The translations under genes were made by a program, and so were the position numbers. The notes under the pieces were generated by a model. The model did no database searches, was not told the DNA's origin, and was given only the letters and a program-made list of their open reading frames with translations. 64,000 bases of DNA from JAGVPT01 sp964642725 (GTDB lineage Bacteria; Bacteroidota; Ignavibacteria; UBA10030; UBA8401): NCBI GenBank assembly GCA_964642725.1, contig CAZXQG010000011.1:1-64000 (forward strand), read 5' to 3'. Positions 51,348-61,321 of this stretch are shown here, one piece after another; positions within the stretch are counted from its first letter, which is position 1; each line of letters starts with the position of its first letter.

Positions 51348-53234
51348 ATGTCCATCAACGAAAAAATAATTTCCTTCACGAAAGACGAGATCTCTCTCGA
51401 CGAAAAGCTGAACAACCTTCCGGCGCTGCCGGGAGTGTACCAGTTTAAAGACAAGGAGGGAATGGTTCTCTACGTCGGCAAGGCGAAAATCCTGCGCAAC
51501 AGGGTGCGGCAGTATTTCCACAAGTCGCGCGTCCTCGATCCGCGCATCGCGCTGATGGTCGAAAAGGTTTCCGATGTGGAAATCATCACGACCGATTCGG
51601 AGGTCGAAGCGCTCATCCTCGAAGCGAACCTTATTAAGTCCAAGAAGCCTCGCTACAACGTCAGCCTGAAGGACGACAAGAGTTACCCGTACATCGTGAT
51701 TACCAATGAGCCGTACCCTCGGGTTTTTGTAACCCGCCGCGTGTCCCGGGACGGATCGCGCTATTTTGGGCCGTACACCGATGTTCACACCATGCGCGCG
51801 GCGCTGAAGACCGTGCGCGATATTTTCATGATCAGAAGCTGTAACTTCCGCATCGACCAGGAATTTATCGACAAGAAAAAAACGCGAGTCTGCCTCGATT
51901 ACCATATCAAGAAATGTGAAGGACCGTGCGAAGGGCTGGTGTCGCAGGAGCGCTACAATCAAATGATCGACCATGTTGCGCAGGTTCTCCTGGGAAAAAG
52001 CACAAGCGTTATCGAATCTCTCGATTCACAGATGAAATCGGCCGCGGCAGAGTTGAAATTTGAAGACGCGGCGGTGTTCAGAAATCGCATGCGGGAACTC
52101 GAGGTCTACTCTTCGAACCAAAAAATTGTGGACGTCGAACTGCACGACCGCGACATTATTGCCGTAGCCGCAGAAGGGGACGATGCGTGCGGCGTGGTGT
52201 TCAAGATCCGGGAAGGAAAAATCCTCGGCAGGCAGCACTATTACATAAGCAAAGTGGGAGGCAAGAGCGAATCGGAGGTCATTGAAGCATTAGTGCAGCG
52301 GTATTATCTCGAGTCGAACGACGTCCCGTCCGAAGTGGTTCTCTCTTCGCCGATCGAATCCGGCGCAGCGGCAAAGGAATGGCTTACCGGCCAGCGGGGA
52401 AAACACGTTGACGTGGTGGTGCCGGTTGAAGGCGAGCTTGCGAAGCTTGTCTCGATGTGCCGCAAGAATGCGAAATATCTGTTGGATGAATTGAAGCTTC
52501 AAAAAATGAAGCGGGAAGACTTCATCCCCCATGCGGTCCAGTCGCTGCAACGGGACCTGCGTTTAAAAAATCCGCCGCGCCGCATCGAGTGTTTCGATAT
52601 CTCGCACCTCCAGGGGACGGAGACGGTCGCCTCCATGGTCGTTTTTGAGGATGGCAGACCGAAGAAAAGCGAATACCGGAAATTCAAGATTCGGGCGACG
52701 GCGGAGGGAAATCTCGTCGACGATTTTGCGAGCATGAGGGAAGTCATCCACCGCCGCTACTCCCGCGTGGTGGAAGAACAGTTGCCATTGCCCGATTTGA
52801 TCATGGTAGACGGCGGCAAGGGACAGCTTTCGAGCGCGTGCGAAGTGCTGAACGAATTAAATCTTCAATCGCAGCCGATCATCAGCCTTGCGAAGCGGCT
52901 GGAGGAAGTGTTCGTGCCGGATGAGAGCGAGCCGGTTCCTATACCGAAAACTTCCTCCGCGCTGCGGCTGTTGCAGCAAGTCCGCGATGAAGCTCACCGG
53001 TTCGCCATAACTTTTCATCGTTCGCTGCGTGACAAACGGACGCTCCAAACAGAACTCGATCTGATCGAAGGGATCGGGAAGAAGCGGGCGAAAGAATTGC
53101 TCGAAGCGTTCGGGTCGGTGCAAGGGGTAAAGTTTGCTACGGAGACACAGTTAGCCGAGATAGTTGGGGAAAAAGTGGCGGCGAAAATACGAGAGTATTT
53201 TGAAGAGCCAGTGAAGGAAGAAAATGGAAGTTAA
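51348..53234 (+). CDS. uvrC: excinuclease ABC subunit C
   Basis: 628 residues. N-terminal GIY-YIG nuclease (PGVYQFKDKEGMVLYVGKAK), a Cys-containing linker, the UVR (UvrB-binding) helix pair near 205-240, the RNase-H-like C-terminal nuclease (FDISHLQGTETVASMVVFE, LIMVDGGKGQL) and tandem helix-hairpin-helix (DLIEGIGKKRAKELLEAFGS). It makes both incisions around a lesion during nucleotide excision repair. Follows mce by 12 bp; no functional link is evident. Confidence 0.96.
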   Translation: MSINEKIISFTKDEISLDEKLNNLPALPGVYQFKDKEGMVLYVGKAKILRNRVRQYFHKSRVLDPRIALMVEKVSDVEIITTDSEVEALILEANLIKSKKPRYNVSLKDDKSYPYIVITNEPYPRVFVTRRVSRDGSRYFGPYTDVHTMRAALKTVRDIFMIRSCNFRIDQEFIDKKKTRVCLDYHIKKCEGPCEGLVSQERYNQMIDHVAQVLLGKSTSVIESLDSQMKSAAAELKFEDAAVFRNRMRELEVYSSNQKIVDVELHDRDIIAVAAEGDDACGVVFKIREGKILGRQHYYISKVGGKSESEVIEALVQRYYLESNDVPSEVVLSSPIESGAAAKEWLTGQRGKHVDVVVPVEGELAKLVSMCRKNAKYLLDELKLQKMKREDFIPHAVQSLQRDLRLKNPPRRIECFDISHLQGTETVASMVVFEDGRPKKSEYRKFKIRATAEGNLVDDFASMREVIHRRYSRVVEEQLPLPDLIMVDGGKGQLSSACEVLNELNLQSQPIISLAKRLEEVFVPDESEPVPIPKTSSALRLLQQVRDEAHRFAITFHRSLRDKRTLQTELDLIEGIGKKRAKELLEAFGSVQGVKFATETQLAEIVGEKVAAKIREYFEEPVKEENGS

Positions 53235-53370
53235 GTGATAGGGCGACTTTCTGAATTAAATGGAACTAATCATGACATCATTGCACGAGAGAGACCTTCC
53301 GCAAGATTTCTAAATTGCCTTACTTTTCGGGGGAAAACGTTCAGAAGGTTTGTGCCCGGAAGCGGCTTGC

Positions 53371-53399
53371 TTGATTTTTGCTCTAAATATCCCTACACT
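53371..53399 (+). promoter_or_regulatory. candidate sigma-70-type promoter for the PAS kinase operon
   Basis: TTGATT (53371-53376), a 17-bp spacer and TACACT (53394-53399), in the 370-bp gap after uvrC. It would give a ~200-nt leader before 53605. Small open frames in this gap have no coding look. Fair match by eye only. Confidence 0.45.
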
Positions 53400-53604
53400 T
53401 TTGTGAGCAGGCGGGAGTAAAAGAATAGAAACGCCACGCGGATGCCGGTCGCTTGTTGGAAAGACAGGAAGAACGACTTTGCATAGGCTCTGCTCGCACA
53501 ATGACCTCTTGAAGTCCGCTCTTCGCCGATGACAGAGGTTTTTTTGTTCCTGGGGTATCTTTCAATTTCCTGCGTCATCAAATGTTTTTTCAAAGTTTGT
53601 TCTC

Positions 53605-55599
53605 ATGATACCGCATTTCAGTTTTCTTCTGCCCGTTGGCTTGCTGCTCATCGGGTTTTGCATATTGTTATGGAGCTCGCTTCTCCGGCAGAGGCGCCAT
53701 GATATCGAACTGCGCCAGAGCGAAGCGCGCTACCACAGCTTTTTCGAGAATTCTCCGATTTCGCTCTGGGAAGAGGATTTTTCCGAAGTCAAAGCCTACA
53801 CCGACCGTTTGCGAAAGTCGGGGGTCAAAGATTTCAAACGATATTTTTTGAACCATACGGGCGAAGTAACGGCTTGTGCCGCCATGGTGAAAGTTCTTGA
53901 CATCAATAAAGCGACGATGAAGTTATACGGGGCTGAAAGCAAAAAGGATTTTTTCACCGGGCTGAGCGGTGTTTTCGGGGACGAGTTTCACGAGGCATTT
54001 ATTGAAGAACTCATCGCAGTTGCCTCCGACAGATCGACGTTTGAAACTGAGGATTTCAACCGGACGATGACCGGGGAACGGAAAGAAATATTTTTGAAAT
54101 GGTCCGTGGTGCCGGGGCACGAAACGGATTATTCAAAGGTGCTCGTCTCGATCATCGACATCACCGAACGGAAGCTTGCCGACCAGGCCTTGCGCGATAG
54201 CGAGAAGAGATACCGCGATCTCGTTGAAAACATCAGTGAAGTTTATTTTGTCTGCGACAGCGACGGCCTCATCGAGTACAGCAGCCCGAACTTCTTTGCT
54301 GAAACGGGCTATTTGCCCGAGGAAATCATCGGTAAATCTTTTTTGAATCTGATTCTGCCTCACGATCGGCCGCGAGTTCTGAAATTTTATCGAGACCGGG
54401 CTAACGACGGAACGGTCGACACAACGTGCGAATTTCGCGGCAGAACAAAGGGAGGCAGCACGACATGGGTGGAACAATCGACAAGGATTATCCGCGATTC
54501 TCAGGGGAATGTGAAGGAGTACCGAAATGTTGTCCGGGACGTCAGCGAGCGGATTCGTGCGCGGGACGAATTGGCCTCACGAGAGAAAAGGTTCCGTGCG
54601 CTCATCGAAGAAAGTTCGGACGTGGTCGCCCTGATAGACCGCGAGGGAACCTTAACTTACGTCAGCCCCTCCGTTGCCAGGATTCTCGGCTACATGCCCG
54701 ATGAGCTAATCGGCTTGAATGCACTTGCGTTGATCCATCCGCTCGACCTCGATTTCACCAAACAGGTCTTTGAAGATCTCTTGCAAGAACCGTCGAAGAT
54801 TGTCACCGCGGAAATCCGTTACAAAGAAAAGAAGGGTTCCTGGCGGTGGATTGAGGGATTGGGGAAGAATCTGCTTGAAGAGCCCGCGGTGAATGCCGTT
54901 GTCGTCAATTTTCGAGACATCACGGACCGAAAGGTTGCCGACGAAATGTTGAGGGAACTGCCGATTCGGATTATCAATGCCCAGGAATCGGAGCGGCGTC
55001 GCGTCTCGCGCGATCTTCACGACAGCGTCAATCAAATTCTCTCGTCGGTGAAATTCCGGATGGAAAGTGTCGAAGAGCGCACCAAGCGCAAAGACAAAGC
55101 GCTGCGGGATGTCGTGGCGAGCGCGAAGGACTCTCTCGAAAGAGCGATGCACGAAGTGCGCAGGATTTCGCAAAACCTGCGTCCGAGCGAACTGGATGAT
55201 CTTGGGGTTATACCGGCGGTGAGAAGCATGTGTGAAGAGTTCAAGGAGGTGACCAAGATCGACGTCGACCTCAAATTCTCCCGTTTTCCGAAAAAGCTTT
55301 CCCCCGAAATTGAAGTAACGATGTATAGAATCATTCAAGAGGCGCTCAGCAACGTTGCAAAGCATTCCGATGCGACCAAGCTGGTCATACGCTGCGAAAG
55401 AGAACAATCGCGGCTTACGCTCAAAATAAAAGATAACGGAAAAGGTTTCGACGAACAAAACCTGACGTCCCACTCTCCGAAAAATTCCGGCATGGGCTTG
55501 CTGAACATGAAGGAGCGGGCGGCATTTGTCGGCGGAACGGTTTCAGTCCATTCCTCTCCAAGAGGAGGGATGGAAATCAATGTGCAGCTTCCTTTTTGA
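53605..55599 (+). CDS. PAS-domain sensor histidine kinase (NarX/DegS type)
   Basis: 664 residues. One N-terminal membrane helix (~5-25, LPVGLLLIGFCILLWSSLL). Then three PAS units (~38-190, ~205-325, ~335-455), a HisKA_3 dimerisation helix with ERRRVSRDLHDSVNQ (phospho-acceptor His in DLHDS), and a HATPase_c domain (EALSNVAKHSDAT, KDNGKGFDEQ, GMGLLNMKERA). This type pairs with NarL-family regulators, and the next gene is one, overlapping by the ribosome-site region. Senses a signal through PAS, unknown which. Confidence 0.93.
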   Translation: MIPHFSFLLPVGLLLIGFCILLWSSLLRQRRHDIELRQSEARYHSFFENSPISLWEEDFSEVKAYTDRLRKSGVKDFKRYFLNHTGEVTACAAMVKVLDINKATMKLYGAESKKDFFTGLSGVFGDEFHEAFIEELIAVASDRSTFETEDFNRTMTGERKEIFLKWSVVPGHETDYSKVLVSIIDITERKLADQALRDSEKRYRDLVENISEVYFVCDSDGLIEYSSPNFFAETGYLPEEIIGKSFLNLILPHDRPRVLKFYRDRANDGTVDTTCEFRGRTKGGSTTWVEQSTRIIRDSQGNVKEYRNVVRDVSERIRARDELASREKRFRALIEESSDVVALIDREGTLTYVSPSVARILGYMPDELIGLNALALIHPLDLDFTKQVFEDLLQEPSKIVTAEIRYKEKKGSWRWIEGLGKNLLEEPAVNAVVVNFRDITDRKVADEMLRELPIRIINAQESERRRVSRDLHDSVNQILSSVKFRMESVEERTKRKDKALRDVVASAKDSLERAMHEVRRISQNLRPSELDDLGVIPAVRSMCEEFKEVTKIDVDLKFSRFPKKLSPEIEVTMYRIIQEALSNVAKHSDATKLVIRCEREQSRLTLKIKDNGKGFDEQNLTSHSPKNSGMGLLNMKERAAFVGGTVSVHSSPRGGMEINVQLPF

Positions 55600-55625
55600 A
55601 TCCGGATATTGAAGGAGACGAAGAA

Positions 55626-56285
55626 GTGAAAAAATCGAAAATAACGCTGCTGCTTGTGGACGACCATCCGCTGGTCCGGGAAGGCCTCCGCTCATGCCTC
55701 GTTCAGCAAAAAACGTTCGACATAGTCGGGGAAGCAATCGACGGCCAGGAAGCTCTTCGCGAAGCGAAAAGCCTTCTTCCCGAAATCATTCTTCTTGATA
55801 TCAACATGCCAGGCATGAACGGCCTGGAAACGGCGCGGTTGCTGAAAAAGACGGTTCCAAAGAGCAAAATACTCATCCTCACAATGCATGACAGCAAGGA
55901 ATATATCAGCAGGATGGTTTCGACAGGAGTGCAGGGCTATGTGCTCAAAGATTCTTCGCCCTCGGAATTGATTGCGGCTATTGAAGCTGTCCACCGCGGT
56001 GAGAAATACTTCAGCCAGAAGATATCCCAGACAGTGGTAAACGACTATGCGAAAATCGTCAGGTCGAAGGGAAAAAAGGGAAGTGTCGAGCTTTCCCGGC
56101 GCGAATCGGAAGTCCTTGCGTTGATCGCCGAAGGGATGGGCAATAAAGAAATTGCCGGCCGATTGTTTGTCAGCGTTCGTACGGTTGAAACGCACCGGGA
56201 GCGAATAATTCGCAAGCTGGATATCCATACTATTGCCGGTCTTACACGGTACGCCCTGACAAAAGGGATTGTCAAGCTTGAATAA
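55626..56285 (+). CDS. NarL/FixJ-family response regulator
   Basis: 219 residues from the GTG at 55626, with AAGGAG 8 nt upstream; the frame is open to 55596 but that part lacks homology. Receiver domain with the acidic pair D12-D13, phospho-acceptor D58 (ILLDINMPG) and a late Lys (YVLKDSSP). LuxR-type helix-turn-helix at ~150-215 (LSRRESEVLALIAEGMGNKEIAGRLFVS…). The kinase gene immediately before it is its probable partner. Two 25-bp repeats start within its stop codon and are a candidate binding site controlling the downstream secretion-like genes. Confidence 0.94.
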   Translation: MKKSKITLLLVDDHPLVREGLRSCLVQQKTFDIVGEAIDGQEALREAKSLLPEIILLDINMPGMNGLETARLLKKTVPKSKILILTMHDSKEYISRMVSTGVQGYVLKDSSPSELIAAIEAVHRGEKYFSQKISQTVVNDYAKIVRSKGKKGSVELSRRESEVLALIAEGMGNKEIAGRLFVSVRTVETHRERIIRKLDIHTIAGLTRYALTKGIVKLE

Positions 56286-56333
56286 TATCCGTATATTACC
56301 CGATAGCAAATATCCGTAGTTGTCCCGATAGCA
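56284..56333. repeat. two tandem 25-bp repeats, candidate regulator-binding sites
   Basis: Copy 1 is 56284-56308 and copy 2 is 56309-56333, exactly adjacent. Each is AATATCCGTA, five variable bases (TATTA or GTTGT), CCCGATAGCA. 20 of 25 positions are identical. They begin inside the response-regulator stop codon and lie ~125 bp upstream of the GspF-like gene. Confidence 0.85.
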
Positions 56334-56459
56334 TATACTTGCTTGTTTCCGTATTTTTATAAAACTTTAGTAAAGCCATATTCCCTAAAATGGAAGCGCT
56401 TTTCGAAATGCGCATCGTTCCTCAATATCAGCGCCGGTCTGTATCGCTGAGAAGAGGAG

Positions 56460-57824
56460 ATGTGTAATCATTCGACGAATAGATCAGTGGCAGAAATAAC
56501 TCCATATCAGATCGTAGCGAAAGAAGCCTCGGGAAAGCCCGTTCAAGGGTTTGTCTCCGCAAGCTCATCCGCCGATGCGAAACGAAGGGCGAAATTGAAT
56601 CCTCGTTTTCGCAATATGACTCTTGTATCGGTTCGGAGGAAAAAGAATTTTGCGTACCGCGTACGCCACGGAGCCAAAACCATCGATGGGTTTCAAAGCG
56701 CATATACGCGCGCGGAAGTTGTCGCGGCGCTGGAGCGCATTGGGTTCGATGTACGATGGGTTCGGCGGCACTATGATTTTCGTTTCCGGGCGGCATCGAA
56801 TGAAATTGTCTCGTTTGTAGGGACGAGCGCGCGGCTGCTGGAACAGAAACTGCCCTACACCGAAGTCCTTCAGGTGATGGTGAACAGCGTCAAGGACAAG
56901 AACATGAAAGTCGCTCTGCGCGACATTATCCTTGACCTGAAGAACGGAGTGGATTCACGCGAAGCCTTTATGAAGCAGGGGAAGGTTTTTGGAGAACACA
57001 CCGCCCTCATGCTCGGCATCGCTTCAAAAAGTGGAGACATGACGACGATCTTCAGGAACGTTGCCGCACTTGTCGAGCGCCAGGCAGAATTCAAGAAAGG
57101 TTTGACGAGCGCGTTGATTTTGCCGGCGGTAACGTCGCTCACTCTTGTCGGGGCGATTGCCTTCTATGTTTTGTTTTTGCTTCCGAAGATGATGAAGCTC
57201 ATGGGGCCGCTCATCGACGAAATGCCGCCGCTGACGCAGTTTACGTTGAACGTTAGCGACGTGCTCCAGAGCCATCTGACGCTCATCATCGTCCTGTTCG
57301 TCCTGAGTATCGGCGGCTTTTACGCGTACATCATCTCTCCGAACGGCCGCCTACAGATGCACAAATATATTGTCAAGATTCCGTACGTAGGAAACATACT
57401 TCGCAATACAAGCACGGAAATCTTTTGCCGCGTTCTCGGAATCATGTATGCCTCCGCCGGCGAAAATATCGAGGCGATCCAGCTCGCGGCTGAATCGAGC
57501 GGAAATCGTTTTCTTTCACTCCAGATCAAAACCGTTGCGATTCCGTCAATGTTGAAGTACGGGACCGAATTGGCAAAGGCGCTCGAAGCGGTGAATTTTT
57601 TTCCCGATATGTTCATTTCACGGTTCAAGACCGCTGCGGAAACCGGCGCGGTGAAAGAAACGGCAAACCAATTGGCGGATTTTTATCAGATGGAAAATCA
57701 CTACGCAATGAAAAATCTGATAAATTTCATCGAAGTTTTTATCTCCGTCATCATCATGGTCGCCATGATTTTCTTGACCCTTCTCTCCTCGGAGACGGCG
57801 TCGCTCAATATCAGGTCAATGTAG
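56460..57824 (+). CDS. GspF/PilC-family inner-membrane assembly protein
   Basis: 454 residues. A basic N-terminal region (~1-115, with GKPVQGFVSASSSADAKRRAK) resembles the fusion seen in GspF/PilC N termini. Two T2SSF repeats follow: FVGTSARLLEQKLPYTEVLQVM…HTALMLGIASKSGDM and the second with SAGENIEAIQLAAES…SRFKTAAETGAV. Three membrane segments lie at ~220, ~280 and ~430. It is the platform of type II secretion or type IV pilus machines. GAGGAG abuts the ATG; GTG 56487 is an alternative start. The ATPase gene follows 62 bp later. Confidence 0.9.
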   Translation: MCNHSTNRSVAEITPYQIVAKEASGKPVQGFVSASSSADAKRRAKLNPRFRNMTLVSVRRKKNFAYRVRHGAKTIDGFQSAYTRAEVVAALERIGFDVRWVRRHYDFRFRAASNEIVSFVGTSARLLEQKLPYTEVLQVMVNSVKDKNMKVALRDIILDLKNGVDSREAFMKQGKVFGEHTALMLGIASKSGDMTTIFRNVAALVERQAEFKKGLTSALILPAVTSLTLVGAIAFYVLFLLPKMMKLMGPLIDEMPPLTQFTLNVSDVLQSHLTLIIVLFVLSIGGFYAYIISPNGRLQMHKYIVKIPYVGNILRNTSTEIFCRVLGIMYASAGENIEAIQLAAESSGNRFLSLQIKTVAIPSMLKYGTELAKALEAVNFFPDMFISRFKTAAETGAVKETANQLADFYQMENHYAMKNLINFIEVFISVIIMVAMIFLTLLSSETASLNIRSM

Positions 57825-57886
57825 GGACCGGTGCAATTTTGATGCGCCCAGTACACTCACAGTGAATGGAGTAAACAGACGGCACC

Positions 57887-59677
57887 ATGCAGACACACAG
57901 CGCAAAAAAAGAGCTTGGCGATATCCTGATAGATAAGGGAATCATCCAGCCGGATGTGCTTGAACGCGCCGTTGCAGTCCTGAACAAGGAAGAGAATAAA
58001 GGACGCCGCAAACTGCCGCAGATCCTTGTTGAACAGTTCAAGATGGACAGGGATCTTGTCTATCGTGAAGTTGCGGATTACTATGCCTTCCGCACGCTCG
58101 ATATTTCGATGGAGACGATCGATGACGGAGTGCTGGCATTCATCCGGAAAGAGTTGACTTCACTCCCTGAGTCGATTCGCGAGATGGTTCACGAGAATAA
58201 AGTCCTGCCGTATTCGATCGACCCCGAACGCCCCGGGAGGCTGCTCGTTATAACGCCCGACCCGACCAAGCCCGAAGTATACAAGATTGCGCGGACGTTC
58301 CATTACCAAAAATTCGAAATCTGCTACGTGCCGTTGAGCCAATGGGACGGGATGTGGAAAAGGGTGAGCCTCGATAAAGCGATATACAAGGACAAGGAAA
58401 CGATGCTGCGCGGCGAGTCCCTGGTCGACGAAGGGGATGATGATTCCGAAAACTACGAGCAAGCGCTTGAGGAAGAAATCAGCAAAAGCGGGCTTGTCGA
58501 CCTTGTCGAAAGCATTTTTGTCGACGCCGTCCGGGTTGGTGCGAGCGATATTCACGTTATTCCCCGCGGCGACAGGATAACGGAGTTTCACTTTCGCGTT
58601 GACGGGAAGTTGTCGCGGTGGTATACGAACAATGAAACGCGCGCTGAAGCAGTCTCTGCCGTCGTCAAAGACAGAGCCAAGAATCTGGACCGCTTCGAAC
58701 GCAATATGGCCCAGGACGGTTTCGCTCAATTGACGATCGACAAACGAACCGTCCGTTTTCGTGTTTCCGTCATCCCGTTGATCGGGAAAGAGCTGAAAAA
58801 TAAGTTCGAGTCAATTGTGATTCGCGTATTGATGGAGCCCGTGATCGGCGGGAGCATCGAGGACCTCGGGTTCGACCCGTACAGCGAGAGCGTGATGCGC
58901 AAAGCCATTGCGAAGCCGTACGGAATCATCATCGTGACCGGCCCGACGGGAAGCGGAAAAAGTACAACGCTGGTCGCAGCCCTCCGTACGGTGATGGACT
59001 CAGCGCTGAACATCATAACGGTGGAAGATCCGGTCGAATATTTTATCGACGGCGCGCGGCAGGTGAAGCTGAATTCAAAGCTTGATTTTGAAGGAGCGCT
59101 TCGTGCAATCCTTCGCCACGATCCTGACATCGTTATGGTCGGTGAGATTCGCGACAAATTGACCGCCGAGATCGCGGTAAAACTGGCAAACACCGGCCAT
59201 CTTACGTTGTCAACGCTTCATACGAACGATGCGCCGAGTGCGGTATCGCGCTTGTACAAGATGGGGATTGAACCGTTCCTTATCGCGTACAGCATCAACA
59301 TCATCGTCGCCCAGAGGTTGATCCGGAAATTGTGCCAACGATGCAAAAGCCCCATCAACGAGCCGGATGTTTCGCTCTTGCGGAAGCTGGGGATGCGGGA
59401 AGAAGAAATCAGCTCCACGAAATTCTATCAGCCGATCGGCTGCAGCGAATGCCTCAAGGGCTACAAAGGGCGAATGGCAGTTCACGAGGCATTATACTTC
59501 ACGAAAGAAATCCGTCAGCTTATCCTTGACGCCGGCTCATCCGTCAACGAAGAGGCGGTTCGTCAGCTAGCACTGAAGAACGGGATGCGCACGTTGAGAA
59601 TGAATGCGCTTGAGCTTCTTAGGAGGGGCATGACAACAGTCGAAGAAGTTGCGAGCGTGACCGCCGACGATGACTAA
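57887..59677 (+). CDS. GspE/PilB-family assembly ATPase
   Basis: 596 residues. N-terminal MshEN-like domain (ELGDILIDKGIIQPDVLERAV), then the hexameric secretion ATPase with Walker A GPTGSGKST, DIVMVGEIRDKLTAEIA (Walker B/Asp box) and STLHTNDAPSAVSRL (His box). A CQRC…CSEC four-cysteine zinc module near the C terminus is typical of GspE. It drives polymerisation of (pseudo)pilins by the GspF platform upstream. The three genes after it encode pilin-like proteins. Confidence 0.94.
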   Translation: MQTHSAKKELGDILIDKGIIQPDVLERAVAVLNKEENKGRRKLPQILVEQFKMDRDLVYREVADYYAFRTLDISMETIDDGVLAFIRKELTSLPESIREMVHENKVLPYSIDPERPGRLLVITPDPTKPEVYKIARTFHYQKFEICYVPLSQWDGMWKRVSLDKAIYKDKETMLRGESLVDEGDDDSENYEQALEEEISKSGLVDLVESIFVDAVRVGASDIHVIPRGDRITEFHFRVDGKLSRWYTNNETRAEAVSAVVKDRAKNLDRFERNMAQDGFAQLTIDKRTVRFRVSVIPLIGKELKNKFESIVIRVLMEPVIGGSIEDLGFDPYSESVMRKAIAKPYGIIIVTGPTGSGKSTTLVAALRTVMDSALNIITVEDPVEYFIDGARQVKLNSKLDFEGALRAILRHDPDIVMVGEIRDKLTAEIAVKLANTGHLTLSTLHTNDAPSAVSRLYKMGIEPFLIAYSINIIVAQRLIRKLCQRCKSPINEPDVSLLRKLGMREEEISSTKFYQPIGCSECLKGYKGRMAVHEALYFTKEIRQLILDAGSSVNEEAVRQLALKNGMRTLRMNALELLRRGMTTVEEVASVTADDD

Positions 59678-59926
59678 AGTTTGTCTCAAGAATACTTTGT
59701 GGTGTCATTCAAGTTTTTTGTATTGCTCCGCCGTTTTGCATGATCGTCCCAGCCTTTGTTTCTTCCGTTGATAGGGAAGAAAGCTCTTTCACTCCTTGCC
59801 GAATGTATTATTAGGGTGCAACCAATGTGCTTCTCAAGAAAGCGGACGCTAAGAGGTGGAACTGCAAGAAGGAAATTTCATGTTTCAATGTATTCTATTA
59901 CTCTTGTGACTAATCTCACTGCACAT

Positions 59927-59954
59927 TTTGATGTGTTCGATATATTAGTACACT
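59927..59954 (+). promoter_or_regulatory. possible promoter for the pilin-like genes
   Basis: TTTGAT, 16-bp spacer, TACACT, ending 46 nt before the ATG at 60001. The 323-bp gap 59678-60000 otherwise shows no gene; an 82-residue frame across it (59756-60004) has no coding character. Weak call. Confidence 0.3.
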
Positions 59955-60000
59955 GTAGCGACGTGTTTCGTTTAATACTTTCTTCTGAAGAGGCTTTACA

Positions 60001-60588
60001 ATGAGCCTTGGGCAGACGATGATTTCGGCGGCATTTTTTGTGTTGTTGACCCTCGCAGTTTTGAGCGCCAACAAAATGATCCTTGAAAACACAAAGTACT
60101 ATCTCCAGGAAGAGGCAATCGAACAGGCTTCAAACTTTGCCAACGCGTTACTTTCTGAAATTCAAACGAAAAAATTTGATTCGCGAGTAACGCTTGATGG
60201 TTCGGGCAATGTTTCAGGTCCTTACAATCAATCCAATTTGCCCTGGCCTGCTGCCCCGACACTTTTCCGGCATAGCATGGGACCAACATTTACTGCGAGA
60301 AATAATGTGATGCCCGGAGGAGCTCCGGATGCGGCGCCGTATAAATCGATCCGGGGAGGTAGTCCAAACTACTTTGACGATGTGGGCGACTACAACGGAT
60401 ACGTGAGGACGGCAAAGTCTGCCGACATTTCAGGATATACATTAACAGTGAAAGTCTATTACGTTTTGAAGAACTCCCCCGATTCACCTTCGGGCGTCCA
60501 GACTTATTACAAACGAATCGATGTAACCGTCACTCATCCGATTTATTTGACGCAAGCTCTTACTTTTAGCGCGATTGCGACGTATTAA
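60001..60588 (+). CDS. PilV/GspI-like minor pilin-like protein without Glu5
   Basis: 195 residues. An N-terminal hydrophobic helix (AAFFVLLTLAVLSA) continues into an amphipathic stretch (YYLQEEAIEQASNFANALLSEIQTKKFD), as in the PilV/GspI class, then a Gly/Pro/Asn-rich globular part ending in strands (YTLTVKVYYVL, KRIDVTVTHP). The N terminus is MSLG then QTMIS: only four residues before a Gly, and Ser where prepilins have Glu5. An in-frame TGA lies four codons upstream, so no longer leader exists. GAAGAGG is 7 nt before the ATG. It is co-translated with the next gene (TAATG). Confidence 0.78.
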   Translation: MSLGQTMISAAFFVLLTLAVLSANKMILENTKYYLQEEAIEQASNFANALLSEIQTKKFDSRVTLDGSGNVSGPYNQSNLPWPAAPTLFRHSMGPTFTARNNVMPGGAPDAAPYKSIRGGSPNYFDDVGDYNGYVRTAKSADISGYTLTVKVYYVLKNSPDSPSGVQTYYKRIDVTVTHPIYLTQALTFSAIATY

Positions 60589-61220
60589 TGAGCGTAATGC
60601 TGGACATAATCGGTTCAATGGTTATTCGCGGCGCCATCGTGCTCATGACCCTTTATCTGAGCGTAGGGTTGCAAAGTGCCTACACATACAAAAGTACACT
60701 CTATATAGTAAAGCAGAAGACCGTTGTGCCGGCAGAAGTCCTGACCGACGATATTCGGCTTGCGGGGTACGGTCCGACAACATCGAAAATTTTCGCGACG
60801 GCCACGCCCGAAGCAATGCAGTTTTATGCCGACATCAACAATGACAGCATCCCCGAGACAGTCCACTATTATTTAGGTACAGCATACGGCGGCTCGAATC
60901 ATCGGAGTCTCTACAGGGAGGTAAGCTCGATTAATGGAGGGGCGCCGTTTGAGTTGGCGCGCGACGTTGATTCTTTATGCTTTACGTACTACGATTCTTA
61001 CGGAAATACGGTAAGCGGCAGCAATGTTTCGGGAATAAAATCTATCAAAGTTAGTCTCGTGATGGAATCGAGCGCACAAATGGCTGATGAAATAACCACC
61101 GCGCCGACGTCGTCGGGTTTGTATTCTCATGAAGATACTGCCAACACGGGCACTACAAATTTTCCCACAAAATATGTGAGGGCATTCTGGGAGAGGACTG
61201 TTTTTCCGCAAAACCTTTAG
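60588..61220 (+). CDS. PilW/GspJ-like minor pilin-like protein without Glu5
   Basis: 210 residues. N terminus MSVMLDIIG then SMVIR, followed by the hydrophobic helix (GAIVLMTLYLSVGL). Arg sits where Glu5 should be. The body resembles PilW/GspJ: VVPAEVLTDDIRLAGYGP, MQFYADINNDSIPETVHYYLG, DVDSLCFTYYDSYGN, GIKSIKVSLVMES. Overlaps the previous gene's stop and belongs to the same three-gene set. Confidence 0.8.
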   Translation: MSVMLDIIGSMVIRGAIVLMTLYLSVGLQSAYTYKSTLYIVKQKTVVPAEVLTDDIRLAGYGPTTSKIFATATPEAMQFYADINNDSIPETVHYYLGTAYGGSNHRSLYREVSSINGGAPFELARDVDSLCFTYYDSYGNTVSGSNVSGIKSIKVSLVMESSAQMADEITTAPTSSGLYSHEDTANTGTTNFPTKYVRAFWERTVFPQNL

Positions 61221-61321
61221 TGAACCCGGGCATCCTGCGCATACCGTATTTCTGAATATACGCTCCTCCCCGTATTGTTATTGCTCAGGGAGATGTTATT
61301 TTTAACTTAATCAAAGTAAGG

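Noticed and set aside
59756..60004. 82-residue plus-strand frame in the gap after the ATPase
   Set aside because: No ribosome site, no domain, and it runs into the next gene's start; probably chance.
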